Shown here one piece after another: positions 8,224 through 15,979 of a DNA stretch of 64,000 bases (the stretch's first letter is position 1; each line of letters opens with the position of its first letter). Both the position numbers and the translations under genes were made by a program. The notes below the pieces were generated by a model. It saw nothing but the letters and a program-made list of their open reading frames with translations. It made no database searches and was not told where the DNA came from. The DNA is from Aestuariimicrobium ganziense (GTDB lineage Bacteria; Actinomycetota; Actinomycetes; Propionibacteriales; Propionibacteriaceae): contig NZ_JACYIZ010000007.1 of assembly GCF_015352975.1 (NCBI RefSeq), positions 75,624-139,623 on the forward strand, written 5' to 3'.

Positions 8224-9932
8224 TCGGCGTCAAGAACCAGAAGTGGTGGGGTTGGGGCGACGAGGGCATCAACTTCTCGTTCGCCGACAAGCCCAAGTTC
8301 GCGCCGTTCGTGCTCGACCGGCTCGGGGTCGACATCAACGCCGCCGCTGGTCGTCCGCCGCGGTTCGACGAGATCGCCGTGCCGGCCTCGCAACTGTCGG
8401 ACGATCTGCGCAGCCGTCTGGTCGACGCCCTCGGTGAGACCTACGTGGTGACCGACGACGAATGCCGGGTGGTGCACGCCTACGGCAAGGGCGTCCGCGA
8501 CCTGATCAGGGTGCGTCGCGGCCAGCTGGGCCGCGTGCCCGACGTGGTGCTCTACCCCGGCAGCCACGACGAGGTGGTCGCGATCATGGACGCCGTGATC
8601 GACGCCAACGCGGTCGTCATCCCCTACGGCGGCGGATCGAACATCACCGCCAGCCTCGAGGCCGAACCCGACGAGACCCGCCAGGTGGTCAGCGTCGACC
8701 TGGGTCGGCTCAACAAGGTGCTCGAGATCGACGAGACCTCGCAGCTGGCCCTGATCGAGGCCGGTGTGCTCGGCCCCGACATGGAGAACCAGCTCAACGC
8801 CCGGGGCTGGACGCTGGGCCACTTCCCCGACTCGTTCATGTGGTCGACGTTGGGCGGGTGGGTGGCCACCCGTTCTTCGGGCCAGCAGTCCGACAAGTTC
8901 GGTGACATCGCCGACATCACCCGCGGCCTCACCATGGTGATGCCCGGGCAGGTGCTCGAGCTTCGTCCGCTGCCCTCGACCTCGTCGGGACCGAGCGTGC
9001 GCGAGATGGTGATTGGCTCGGAGGGACGACTGGGCATCATCACCAAGGTCTGGGTCAACGTGCACCGCATTCCCGAGGTCAAGGAGTTCCAGGCGTACTT
9101 CTACCCGACCTACGACGACGGGGTCGCCGCTGCCGAGGAGATCATGCACTCCGACGCGCACCCGATCATGTTCCGGGTCTCCGACGCCAACGAGACCGCC
9201 TTCGTGATGGCCAACGGCAAGAAGTCGAGTCGGATGGGCCACTACATGAGCAAGGCCATCCAGCAGGTGATGCTGCGCAAGGGCTGGGACCTGGACAAGA
9301 TCTGCATCTCGTTCGTCGGCTTCGAGGGCAGCGCGGTCGACGTGCGCTACCAGAAGGCGATCACCAACAAGATCATCAAGGCCCACGGTGGGCTCGGCGT
9401 CGGCAAGGGCCCGGCCACCCTCAACGACCAGAAGAAGTACGACATCCCCTACATCCGTGACTTCCTGCTCGACCGGGGCATCCCGGCCGACGTGTCCGAG
9501 ACCTCGACGCCGTGGTCGCGGGTCAAGGAGATGCACGACGAGACCGTCGCCCGCGCCGAGGAGGCCTTCGCCCAGATCGGGCACCGCGGCTACATCATGT
9601 GCCACGTCTCGCACAGCTACCACACCGGCGCCTGCCAGTACTTCACCTTCGCGGTGGCCGACTCGTCCGAGAAGAACCTCGACTCCTACGACGTGGTCAA
9701 GCGTGCGGTGCAGCAGTCGTTCATGGATCACGGGGGCACCGTCAGCCACCACCACGGTGTCGGCGAGGAGCACTCCCCGTGGATGGCCCAAGACATCTCC
9801 GAGGCGGGCGTCCACATCCAGCGCACCCTGTTCGACGGCATCGATCCCGGACGCAACCTCAACCCGGGCAAGATCACCCACGACGGCCTGCCCGGCTGGT
9901 CGTCCAACTCGACCCCTCCCGACCAGCTCTGA
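8220..9932 (+). CDS. FAD-dependent alkylglycerone-phosphate (alkyl-DHAP) synthase homologue
   Basis: A 570-residue VAO-type flavoenzyme. The FAD pyrophosphate loop is PYGGGSNITASLE around residue 140, the second FAD-contact segment is TRSSGQQSDKFGDI, and the cap/active site carries YHTGACQYFTF (equivalent to the essential tyrosine of animal AGPS) and the triple-histidine SHHHGVGEEHSPWM. These AGPS hallmarks separate it from plain lactate or glycolate oxidases. The animal enzyme swaps the acyl chain of acyl-DHAP for a fatty alcohol to make the ether bond. Here it is last of three translationally coupled genes with an acyltransferase and a reductase. Confidence 0.85.
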   Translation: MIGVKNQKWWGWGDEGINFSFADKPKFAPFVLDRLGVDINAAAGRPPRFDEIAVPASQLSDDLRSRLVDALGETYVVTDDECRVVHAYGKGVRDLIRVRRGQLGRVPDVVLYPGSHDEVVAIMDAVIDANAVVIPYGGGSNITASLEAEPDETRQVVSVDLGRLNKVLEIDETSQLALIEAGVLGPDMENQLNARGWTLGHFPDSFMWSTLGGWVATRSSGQQSDKFGDIADITRGLTMVMPGQVLELRPLPSTSSGPSVREMVIGSEGRLGIITKVWVNVHRIPEVKEFQAYFYPTYDDGVAAAEEIMHSDAHPIMFRVSDANETAFVMANGKKSSRMGHYMSKAIQQVMLRKGWDLDKICISFVGFEGSAVDVRYQKAITNKIIKAHGGLGVGKGPATLNDQKKYDIPYIRDFLLDRGIPADVSETSTPWSRVKEMHDETVARAEEAFAQIGHRGYIMCHVSHSYHTGACQYFTFAVADSSEKNLDSYDVVKRAVQQSFMDHGGTVSHHHGVGEEHSPWMAQDISEAGVHIQRTLFDGIDPGRNLNPGKITHDGLPGWSSNSTPPDQL

Positions 9933-9933
9933 C

Positions 9934-10395
9934 ATGCAGGTCAGGCGGCGCGAGGTCGGCCGGCAGCGCGTGCTGTCGCTGACCCGCGCGGTCAGGGTCG
10001 GCGAGATCGACGACCACATCGCCCGGGCCGATGCCCTGCTCACCACGCTGGCGCCGGCGGCGGGCCATGTGTTCGTGGTCTACCACGGCGAGGTGACCCG
10101 CTCACAGGCCAACCCGGTCGAGGTGTGCCTGCCGATCACCGACGACGCGGTGGTCTCACTGCCACCAGGTGTCATCGAGCGGGTCGAGCCGGCCCACGCC
10201 GAGGCCTACGTCGAGGTGACCAAGGGCGGGCTGGACTACCCGGCGATCCTCGACGCCTACAGCGCGGTCGAACAGTGGGTGCTCGCCCATGGCGCCACCT
10301 GCATCGCCTCACCGCGCGAGGTCTACTTCGGCATCTTCCACTCCTCGAGCATGGACGACGTGGTCGCCGAGGTCGCCTACCCGATCGAGGACTGA
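9934..10395 (+). CDS. GyrI-like/AraC effector-binding domain protein
   Basis: A 153-residue stand-alone ligand-binding domain. It starts one base after the AGPS-like stop and so belongs to that operon. Fold clues are the N-terminal repeat-like strands, AGHVFVVYHGEV, EVCLPITDDAV, EAYVEVTKGGLDYPAILDAY and the final ASPREVYFGIF, which parallel the SOUL/GyrI-like small-molecule-binding domain attached to BmrR and AraC regulators. There is no DNA-binding domain. It could bind or scavenge a hydrophobic compound; the function is not established. Confidence 0.7.
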   Translation: MQVRRREVGRQRVLSLTRAVRVGEIDDHIARADALLTTLAPAAGHVFVVYHGEVTRSQANPVEVCLPITDDAVVSLPPGVIERVEPAHAEAYVEVTKGGLDYPAILDAYSAVEQWVLAHGATCIASPREVYFGIFHSSSMDDVVAEVAYPIED

Positions 10396-10469
10396 CGACT
10401 CCTTCTACCGCCCACGGCTGTGCCCTCGTCGACCTCGCCCTGCGCCCCTTCCCCCCAGCGGGAGTGCCC

Positions 10470-10475
10470 TAGATT
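10470..10475 (+). promoter_or_regulatory. -10 element of the femX-like operon
   Basis: TAGATT, seven bases before GTG at 10483, with no good ribosome-binding site between. This suggests a leaderless message and favours 10483 over the in-frame GTG at 10477. Confidence 0.45.
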
Positions 10476-10482
10476 GGTGGCC

Positions 10483-11637
10483 GTGACCAGCGTGCGACGA
10501 ATCACCCCTGCCGAGCATCTGGCGTTCCTCGAGAAGGCCGCCGCCCCGGGCTCGGACTTCCCGGCGACCGTGAGCTTCCTGCAGACCCCGGCCTGGGGAC
10601 GAGCCAAGCCCGAGTGGCGCTCGGAGTCGTTGGGTTTCTTCGACGGCTCGAGCCTGGTCGGGGTCGGACTCGTCCTGTACCGCCAGCTGCCCAAGGTGAA
10701 GCGCTACCTCGCCTACCTGCCCGAGGGCCCGGTGCTCGACTGGACGAGCGCCCACGTCGGCGACCACCTGCGCGACCTGGCCGCCCACGTCAAGGCCCAG
10801 GGCGCGTTCGGGCTGCGGATCGGCCCCACCCTGGTGCACCGGCGCTGGAAGGCCGACACCATCAAGGCCGCCATCGCCGACGACGCGATCACCCAGCTCT
10901 CCCAGGCCACCCCGGACGCGGCCGACCCTCGCGCGACCAGGCTCGAGACCCTGCTCAAGGCCGGCGGCTGGCACCCCACCGGTGGGGCGGAGGGCTTCGC
11001 AGCCGGGCAGCCCAAGTTCAACTTCCGCCTGCCGCTGACCAACGAGTCCGGCGAGCAACTCAGCGAGGACGCGCTGCTCAAGGGCATGAACCAGTTGTGG
11101 CGCCGCAACATCAAGAAGGCCGACAAGTCCGGTGTCGAGGTGAGCAGGGGCTCCCGGGACGACCTGGCTGCCTTCCACGCCGCCTACCTCGAGACCGCCG
11201 AGCGTGACCGGTTCACCCCTCGTCCGCTGGGCTACTTCGAGACCATGTGGGACGCCCTGAACGACGAACTGGACGACCGGATGCGGGTCTACCTGGCCCA
11301 CCACGAGGGCGACCTGGTCGCCGCCACCACGTGGATCAGGGTCGGGCGCCACGCCTGGTACTCCTACGGCGCCTCGACCAATGCCAAGCGTGAGGTGCGC
11401 GGCTCGAACGCGGTGCAATGGCAGATGATGCGCGACTCCCTCGAGGCCGGCGCCGAGGTCTACGACCTGCGCGGCATCGTCGAGGGTGTCGGCGTCGACG
11501 ATCCCGAACTGGGTCTGATCCAGTTCAAGGTCGGCACCGGCGGCGAGGCGGTCAGCTACGTCGGCGAGTGGGACCTGCCGATCAACAAGCTGCTTCACAA
11601 GGCCTTCGAGACCTACCTGGCGAGGCGGTCGCGATGA
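10483..11637 (+). CDS. FemX/FemAB-type peptidyltransferase (lipid II interpeptide bridge)
   Basis: A 384-residue tRNA-dependent peptidyl transferase: two GNAT-like halves, the first containing FLQTPAWGRAKPEW (typical F-x-Q-x-x-x-W opening) and YLAYLPEGPVLDW, the second containing LWRRNIKKADKSGVEV and a C-terminal LYDLRGIVEGVGVDDPELG-type block of the Fem family. Members add the first amino acid of the peptidoglycan crossbridge from aminoacyl-tRNA to lipid II on the cytoplasmic face. It is translationally coupled (ATGA) to a racemase-like gene, a pairing that suggests both shape the same wall amino acid. Confidence 0.85.
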   Translation: MTSVRRITPAEHLAFLEKAAAPGSDFPATVSFLQTPAWGRAKPEWRSESLGFFDGSSLVGVGLVLYRQLPKVKRYLAYLPEGPVLDWTSAHVGDHLRDLAAHVKAQGAFGLRIGPTLVHRRWKADTIKAAIADDAITQLSQATPDAADPRATRLETLLKAGGWHPTGGAEGFAAGQPKFNFRLPLTNESGEQLSEDALLKGMNQLWRRNIKKADKSGVEVSRGSRDDLAAFHAAYLETAERDRFTPRPLGYFETMWDALNDELDDRMRVYLAHHEGDLVAATTWIRVGRHAWYSYGASTNAKREVRGSNAVQWQMMRDSLEAGAEVYDLRGIVEGVGVDDPELGLIQFKVGTGGEAVSYVGEWDLPINKLLHKAFETYLARRSR

Positions 11638-12710
11638 GTCTGGTCATGCACCTCGACCTGGCCGCCTGGCGAGCCCACCTCGACGCCACCGCCGATGCCG
11701 TGGGCGGGCTCGTCCCGGTGGCCAAGGGCAACGGCTACGGCTACGGCCTGCCCCGGTTGGCGCGCGAGACCCGTCGCCTGCGCGACCGGTCGTCCGCCGG
11801 CGGTGGTCACGGTGTCGACACGCTGGCCGTGGGCACCGCGGACGAGGTCGCGCTCGTCCGCGCCGGTCTGGACGACCAGCCGGGCTGGGACGGCGACATC
11901 GTCGTTCTCACCCCGTGGTCGCCGCATGACCCGGTCGCGACCGCCCTGCTGACCGACCCGCGGGTGATCAGCACCGTGGGCCGGCTGGACGACCTGCGCC
12001 ACCTCGACGCCATGCACCCCGGAGCGCGCGTGCTGGTCGAGGTGCTCACCTCGATGCGTCGCCACGGGCTGCCCCGCCGAGACCTCGCCCGGGTCGGTGA
12101 GGTGAATGGTTCGCTCACCCTGGAGGGGTGGACGATCCACCTGCCGATGCGCGGCAACACCACCGCCGAGGCCCGGCAGTTGGCCCGTGCCTGCACCGCC
12201 TCGGTGGCGATGCCGCTGTGGCTGTCGCACCTCGACGTCGAGCACTTCAGGCTGCTGAGCAGCGAGGTGAACGTCGAGACCCGGCTGCGGCTGGGCACGG
12301 CCCTGTGGTTGGGGGCCCCGGCGTCGCGTCGGATCACGGCAAGGGTGCTCGACATGCACCCGGTCTCACGCGGTGACCGGATCGGCTACTGGCAGCGCCC
12401 GGCCTGGGCCGACGGCTGGGTGGTGGTGGTCTCCGGCGGCACCGCCGAGGGCGTGGCGATGGCCGCTCCCACCCCGGGCAGCAGCATGGGGCAGCGGGCC
12501 AGGGCCTTGGTCACCGGTTCGATGGACGCCGCTGGGCTGGCGTTGTCGCCCTACACCCTGGATGGCCGCAAGAGGTTCTTCATCGAGCCGCCGCACATGC
12601 AGTCGTCGCTGGTGTTCCTGCCCGGCGCTGGATCGGTGGCGATCGGCGACGAGGTCACCGTCGAGGTGCGGCTGACCACGGCCACCGTCGACCGGGTGCT
12701 CGAGAGCTGA
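11634..12710 (+). CDS. Alanine racemase-like PLP protein lacking the usual tyrosine
   Basis: A 358-residue fold-type III protein. The PLP lysine is clear at residue 31 in VPVAKGNGYGYG, the equivalent of the K-A-x-A-Y-G-H-G box of alanine racemase, and VLVEVLTSMRRHGL matches the K-V-D-x-G-M-x-R-x-G region. In the C-terminal beta domain the GYADG motif, which holds the second catalytic base (Tyr265 in the Geobacillus enzyme), reads SGGTAEG, so the tyrosine is missing. Ordinary two-base racemisation is therefore doubtful. It overlaps femX by four bases, implying a shared role in peptidoglycan amino-acid supply. Confidence 0.75.
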   Translation: MSLVMHLDLAAWRAHLDATADAVGGLVPVAKGNGYGYGLPRLARETRRLRDRSSAGGGHGVDTLAVGTADEVALVRAGLDDQPGWDGDIVVLTPWSPHDPVATALLTDPRVISTVGRLDDLRHLDAMHPGARVLVEVLTSMRRHGLPRRDLARVGEVNGSLTLEGWTIHLPMRGNTTAEARQLARACTASVAMPLWLSHLDVEHFRLLSSEVNVETRLRLGTALWLGAPASRRITARVLDMHPVSRGDRIGYWQRPAWADGWVVVVSGGTAEGVAMAAPTPGSSMGQRARALVTGSMDAAGLALSPYTLDGRKRFFIEPPHMQSSLVFLPGAGSVAIGDEVTVEVRLTTATVDRVLES

Positions 12711-12717
12711 GGCCGGT

Positions 12718-12915
12718 TCAGGCCAGCGGGTCGTGGGCGCCCTGCACCGGGTGCGGGGCGGCTGCGGTCGACGGCGCCACCGCGAGCGGGTCGTGAACAG
12801 GTGCTGGCGTCGTCCGCGCCCGCAGGATGGCCAGCACGGCGAAGACCAACCCGCCCAGGCCCCACAGGGCCATGTTGCCCATGCTGAAGGGCAGCGGCGC
12901 ACCGTTGGCGATCAC
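12718..12915 (-). CDS. Small single-pass membrane protein
   Basis: A 65-residue frame with one hydrophobic segment (around residues 14-31, MALWGLGGLVFAVLAILRAR) followed by a Pro/Ala-rich cytoplasmic tail. It lies between the end of the racemase-like gene and the next plus-strand gene, with no competing frame. Small size and lack of recognisable homology keep confidence moderate; the GTG start is the only good one. Confidence 0.45.
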   Translation of the reverse strand: MIANGAPLPFSMGNMALWGLGGLVFAVLAILRARTTPAPVHDPLAVAPSTAAAPHPVQGAHDPLA

Positions 12916-12968
12916 AGCTTGAGCGCCACACGATAGTGTTTCGTCCGCACCGAACGGGAAGGAACCCC

Positions 12969-14144
12969 ATGCCGAAGCGCACCGCCTTGGTGGTCAACCA
13001 ATACGCGTTCCCCCGCGAGTACGGGGGCATCACCCGCAACTTCGACATGTTCAGCAGGCTGCAGAACTGGCAGTTCGGCATCATCTCCAGCCGACGCCAC
13101 CACACCACCGGTGAGCTGATGAGCTCGGTCGACCCGCGCTTCAGCCTGGTGCCGGTGCCCGCCTACTCCGGCAACGGTGCGATGCGGGTGGTGGGTTGGG
13201 CGCTGTTCGCCGCCGAGGCGTTCGCGGTCGGCCTGACCAAGAAGGCCGACCTGGTGTTCGCCTCGTCGCCGCAGTTGCTCGCCCCGGTCGCCGGCTTGGC
13301 GGTGGCCACGGTGCGTCGCAAGCCGTTCGTGCTCGAGGTGCGCGACCTGTGGCCGGAGTCGCTGGTCTCGGGCGGGTCGCTGGCCGAGGGCAGCCTCGTC
13401 CACAAGATCCTGGTGCGGGTCGAGAAGCTGCTCTACCGCCGCGCGAAGCGGATCATCACCGTGACCGCGGGCTGGGAGGACCACTTCCGCAGCCTCGGCA
13501 TCGACCCGACCAAGGTGACCGTCGTCCCCAACGGCGCCGACCTGGCCGAGTTCGACGTGGCCGAGAGCAAGGACGAGTTGCGCAGCCGCTACGGCGTCGA
13601 GGGCTTCACCGCAGTCTTCTCGGGCAACCACTCCAACTACGTGGGTCTGGAATTGGTCCTCGAGGCGGCCGAGCAGTTGCCGGACGTGAACTTCTGGCTG
13701 ATCGGCTCGGGTTCGCGCAAGCAGTGGGCGGTCGACGAGGTCGCCCGGCGCGGCCTGGGCAACGTGCGCTTCCACGACCAGGTGCCCAAGGACGAACTCG
13801 TGCGGCTGCTGCGTGCCGGCGACGTCGGCCTGCACACGGTGAGCCCGCAGTCGGTGTTCGACAAGGGGATGAGCCCCAACAAGTTGTACGACTACCTGGC
13901 TTCGGGACTGATGGTGGTCTCGAACGCCAAGGAGCCGCTGCGCGAGGTGATCAGCGACGACGAGGTGGGAGCGGTGGTCGACCCTACCGACCTGGTCGAG
14001 GGCATCCGCCGGGTGCGCGACGCCGACCAGGCCACCCGCGACCGTTGGCTGGCCCGCGCCCGCGAGCTGATGACCGGCCGGTTCAGCCTGCAGGCCAGCG
14101 CCCGCGCGCTCGAGGCTGCGTTGGACGAGGCCGCCAGCGCCTGA
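12969..14144 (+). CDS. Glycosyltransferase family 4 (WbuB-like)
   Basis: A 391-residue GT-B glycosyltransferase. The acceptor domain opens with LVVNQYAFPREYGGITRNFD and has FVLEVRDLWPES, a signature of the WbuB/WcaI-like GT4 subgroup; the donor domain carries VVPNGADLAEF, FSGNHSNY and a C-terminal SPNKLYDYLASGLMVV with the sugar-nucleotide-binding glutamate region LREVI. It transfers an activated sugar to a lipid-linked acceptor at the inner face of the membrane. ATG at 12969 was taken because AAGGA lies five bases upstream. It opens the surface polysaccharide locus; its stop codon lies inside a long inverted repeat. Confidence 0.88.
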   Translation: MPKRTALVVNQYAFPREYGGITRNFDMFSRLQNWQFGIISSRRHHTTGELMSSVDPRFSLVPVPAYSGNGAMRVVGWALFAAEAFAVGLTKKADLVFASSPQLLAPVAGLAVATVRRKPFVLEVRDLWPESLVSGGSLAEGSLVHKILVRVEKLLYRRAKRIITVTAGWEDHFRSLGIDPTKVTVVPNGADLAEFDVAESKDELRSRYGVEGFTAVFSGNHSNYVGLELVLEAAEQLPDVNFWLIGSGSRKQWAVDEVARRGLGNVRFHDQVPKDELVRLLRAGDVGLHTVSPQSVFDKGMSPNKLYDYLASGLMVVSNAKEPLREVISDDEVGAVVDPTDLVEGIRRVRDADQATRDRWLARARELMTGRFSLQASARALEAALDEAASA

Positions 14145-14207
14145 GGCACACCCTGCTGCGTGAGGCACACGCAATTGCCTGTGCCTGAGCCACCAGGGTG
14201 TGCCTCA
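14142..14207. terminator. Nested inverted repeats, probable terminator
   Basis: TGAGGCACACCCTG at 14142-14155 is repeated as its exact reverse complement at 14194-14207; inside lies a second pair, AGGCACA (14163-14169) and TGTGCCT (14180-14186). TGAGGCACAC also occurs twice in direct orientation. The outer arm begins with the stop codon of the glycosyltransferase gene. A long stem of this kind probably ends transcription in either direction, though no T-run follows. Confidence 0.6.
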
Positions 14208-14309
14208 CCGTGACGCTGCACCGGACCGCCGCGTCAACGCCGGGGCGCCACACCACTAGACTCGGGCCAGCCCTTGATCGCCGTCGAGCTGCCCCGAGAG
14301 GACTTCCCT

Positions 14310-15710
14310 GTGGCCCGCACCGAGAACTTCGCCAAGACGGAGAAGCTGCTCATGGTCGTGGCCGACCTGGTGCTCTTCTCGCTGGTGCTGTGGTTGGCGG
14401 TGTGGGTCAGGTTCGTGGTGATCTCGGGCATCCCGATCCAGCAGCGCAACGTCGACGACATCACCGCGACGTTCATCTACGCCTTGGCCGGGTTCCTGAT
14501 CGTCAGTGCGTTCTCGGGCATCTACGTGCTCTACAACAAGACACCGCTCGACGTCATCATCATCACGCTGATCGACCAGATCCTGGTGGCGGGCATCATC
14601 GCCGCCTCGACCTTCGCCGGGTCGTTCTTCGCCTTCCCACGAGGCGTGATCCTGATCAACCTGGTGCTCGGGACGGTCATCATCGGCGCGTTCCGGCTGC
14701 TTGTCTACTGGGTCTACCGCAAGCGCCGCGGCAACGTCAGGGTGGCGGTGTTGACCGTCCCCGACCACGAGTCGAAGGCGGTGCAGAACTTCCTGTCGAA
14801 CCGCTCACCGCGCCACCGGCTCACCCACGTCATCGAGGGTGACCACATCGCCCACCTCAGGGCCCACCTGGCCGAGTTCGACTCGGTTCACGTCTCCGAC
14901 CAGATCGACGCCTCCACCCGTCGCGGGGTCTACGACCTGCTGCTGGAGGAGAACAAGCAGATCTTCCTGACCGCCGACTTCCAGCGGCTGCTGATGATCA
15001 ACCCCAACATCATGAGCATCGAGGACGAGTCGATCGTGCTGGTCTCGCCGTTCCGGATTCCTGGCGAGTACGAGCTGCTGAAGCGCGTGATCGACTTCCT
15101 GGCCGCACTGGTACTGCTCGTGATCGCCTCGCCGGTGATGCTGGTCGCCGCCCTGCTGGTGAAGTTCACCTCGCCCGGGCCGGTGCTCTACAAGCAGGTG
15201 CGCGTCACCAAGGACAACCGCGAGTTCGAGGTGCTGAAGTTCCGCTCGATGGCGGCCAACGCCGAGAAGGCCAGTGGGCCGGTGCTGGCCACCAGCAACG
15301 ACGCCCGAGTCACCACGGTCGGCAAGTACCTGCGCTCGATGCGGATCGACGAACTGCCCCAGTTGATCAACGTGCTGCGCGGCGACATGTCGCTGGTCGG
15401 GCCGCGCCCGGAGCGTCCGTTCTTCGTGCAGCAGTTCACCGAGATCAACCCCCACTACCCGCTGCGCCACAACGTGCGGGCCGGGGTGACCGGGTATGCG
15501 CAGGTCTACGGCAAGTATGCCTCGGACTTCGAGAGCAAGCTCAACTTCGACCTGCTCTACATCAAGCGCTACACCCCCGTGCTCGACGTGAAGATCATGC
15601 TGCAGACGGTCAAGATCCTGTTCGACAAGGTGTCGTCGCAGGGTCTGGACGATGCCGAGGCCGAGGGTATGTTGCGTCCCCTGCCGGCTGACGTCACCGT
15701 GCTTCGCTGA
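14310..15710 (+). CDS. Polyprenyl glycosylphosphotransferase (initiating sugar transferase)
   Basis: A 466-residue WbaP/WcaJ-type enzyme that starts repeat-unit synthesis by moving a sugar-1-phosphate from a UDP-sugar to undecaprenyl phosphate. Four to five membrane segments occupy residues ~12-140, a CoA-binding-like domain follows, and the C-terminal bacterial sugar transferase domain has the re-entrant helix after LKRVIDFLAAL, the FKFRSM-type LKFRSMA, DELPQLINVLRGDMSLVGPRPE and a final LYIKRYT block. GTG at 14310 was chosen because AGAGGA sits seven bases upstream. A -10-like TAGACT occurs at 14257-14262. It marks a Wzx/Wzy-type polysaccharide locus. Confidence 0.92.
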   Translation: MARTENFAKTEKLLMVVADLVLFSLVLWLAVWVRFVVISGIPIQQRNVDDITATFIYALAGFLIVSAFSGIYVLYNKTPLDVIIITLIDQILVAGIIAASTFAGSFFAFPRGVILINLVLGTVIIGAFRLLVYWVYRKRRGNVRVAVLTVPDHESKAVQNFLSNRSPRHRLTHVIEGDHIAHLRAHLAEFDSVHVSDQIDASTRRGVYDLLLEENKQIFLTADFQRLLMINPNIMSIEDESIVLVSPFRIPGEYELLKRVIDFLAALVLLVIASPVMLVAALLVKFTSPGPVLYKQVRVTKDNREFEVLKFRSMAANAEKASGPVLATSNDARVTTVGKYLRSMRIDELPQLINVLRGDMSLVGPRPERPFFVQQFTEINPHYPLRHNVRAGVTGYAQVYGKYASDFESKLNFDLLYIKRYTPVLDVKIMLQTVKILFDKVSSQGLDDAEAEGMLRPLPADVTVLR

Positions 15711-15979
15711 GCCACAAGGCTGGTTGGTCGGGTGGCTCGCGAGGGACGAGCGGGCGGGGTCGAGATCACGGCGCGAAAAGACCACGGGCCTCCCCAACCT
15801 TGATCCGCGTGGTGGAAATCGCTGGGTGCACCCAGCGATTCCTCACAAGCCGTTCTGGTTCAGTTTCCGGAACTGCCGGGCTGTCGCGGCAATCGCCGAA
15901 ACCGTGATTCGGCGCAGTCGCCCGGACCTGGCTCGAGACGCTCGCTCGCCCACCAGTGGGAACGGGACAGCCCTGGCTC
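15711..15979. terminator. Convergent intergenic region with palindromes
   Basis: This gap between two converging genes holds no gene. It contains a perfect 24-base palindrome at 15817-15840 (half site AATCGCTGGGTG) and a 7-base-stem hairpin, CGCCGAA/TTCGGCG, at 15894-15914 with a seven-base loop. Together they look like back-to-back terminators. The 24-base palindrome has no unpaired loop beyond the turn, so it could also be a protein-binding site. Confidence 0.5.

Noticed and set aside
8097..10046. 649-codon minus-strand frame over the AGPS-like gene
   Set aside because: Same kind of antisense shadow; composition is Val/Asp/His/Gly-rich and it lies over a gene with clear active-site motifs.
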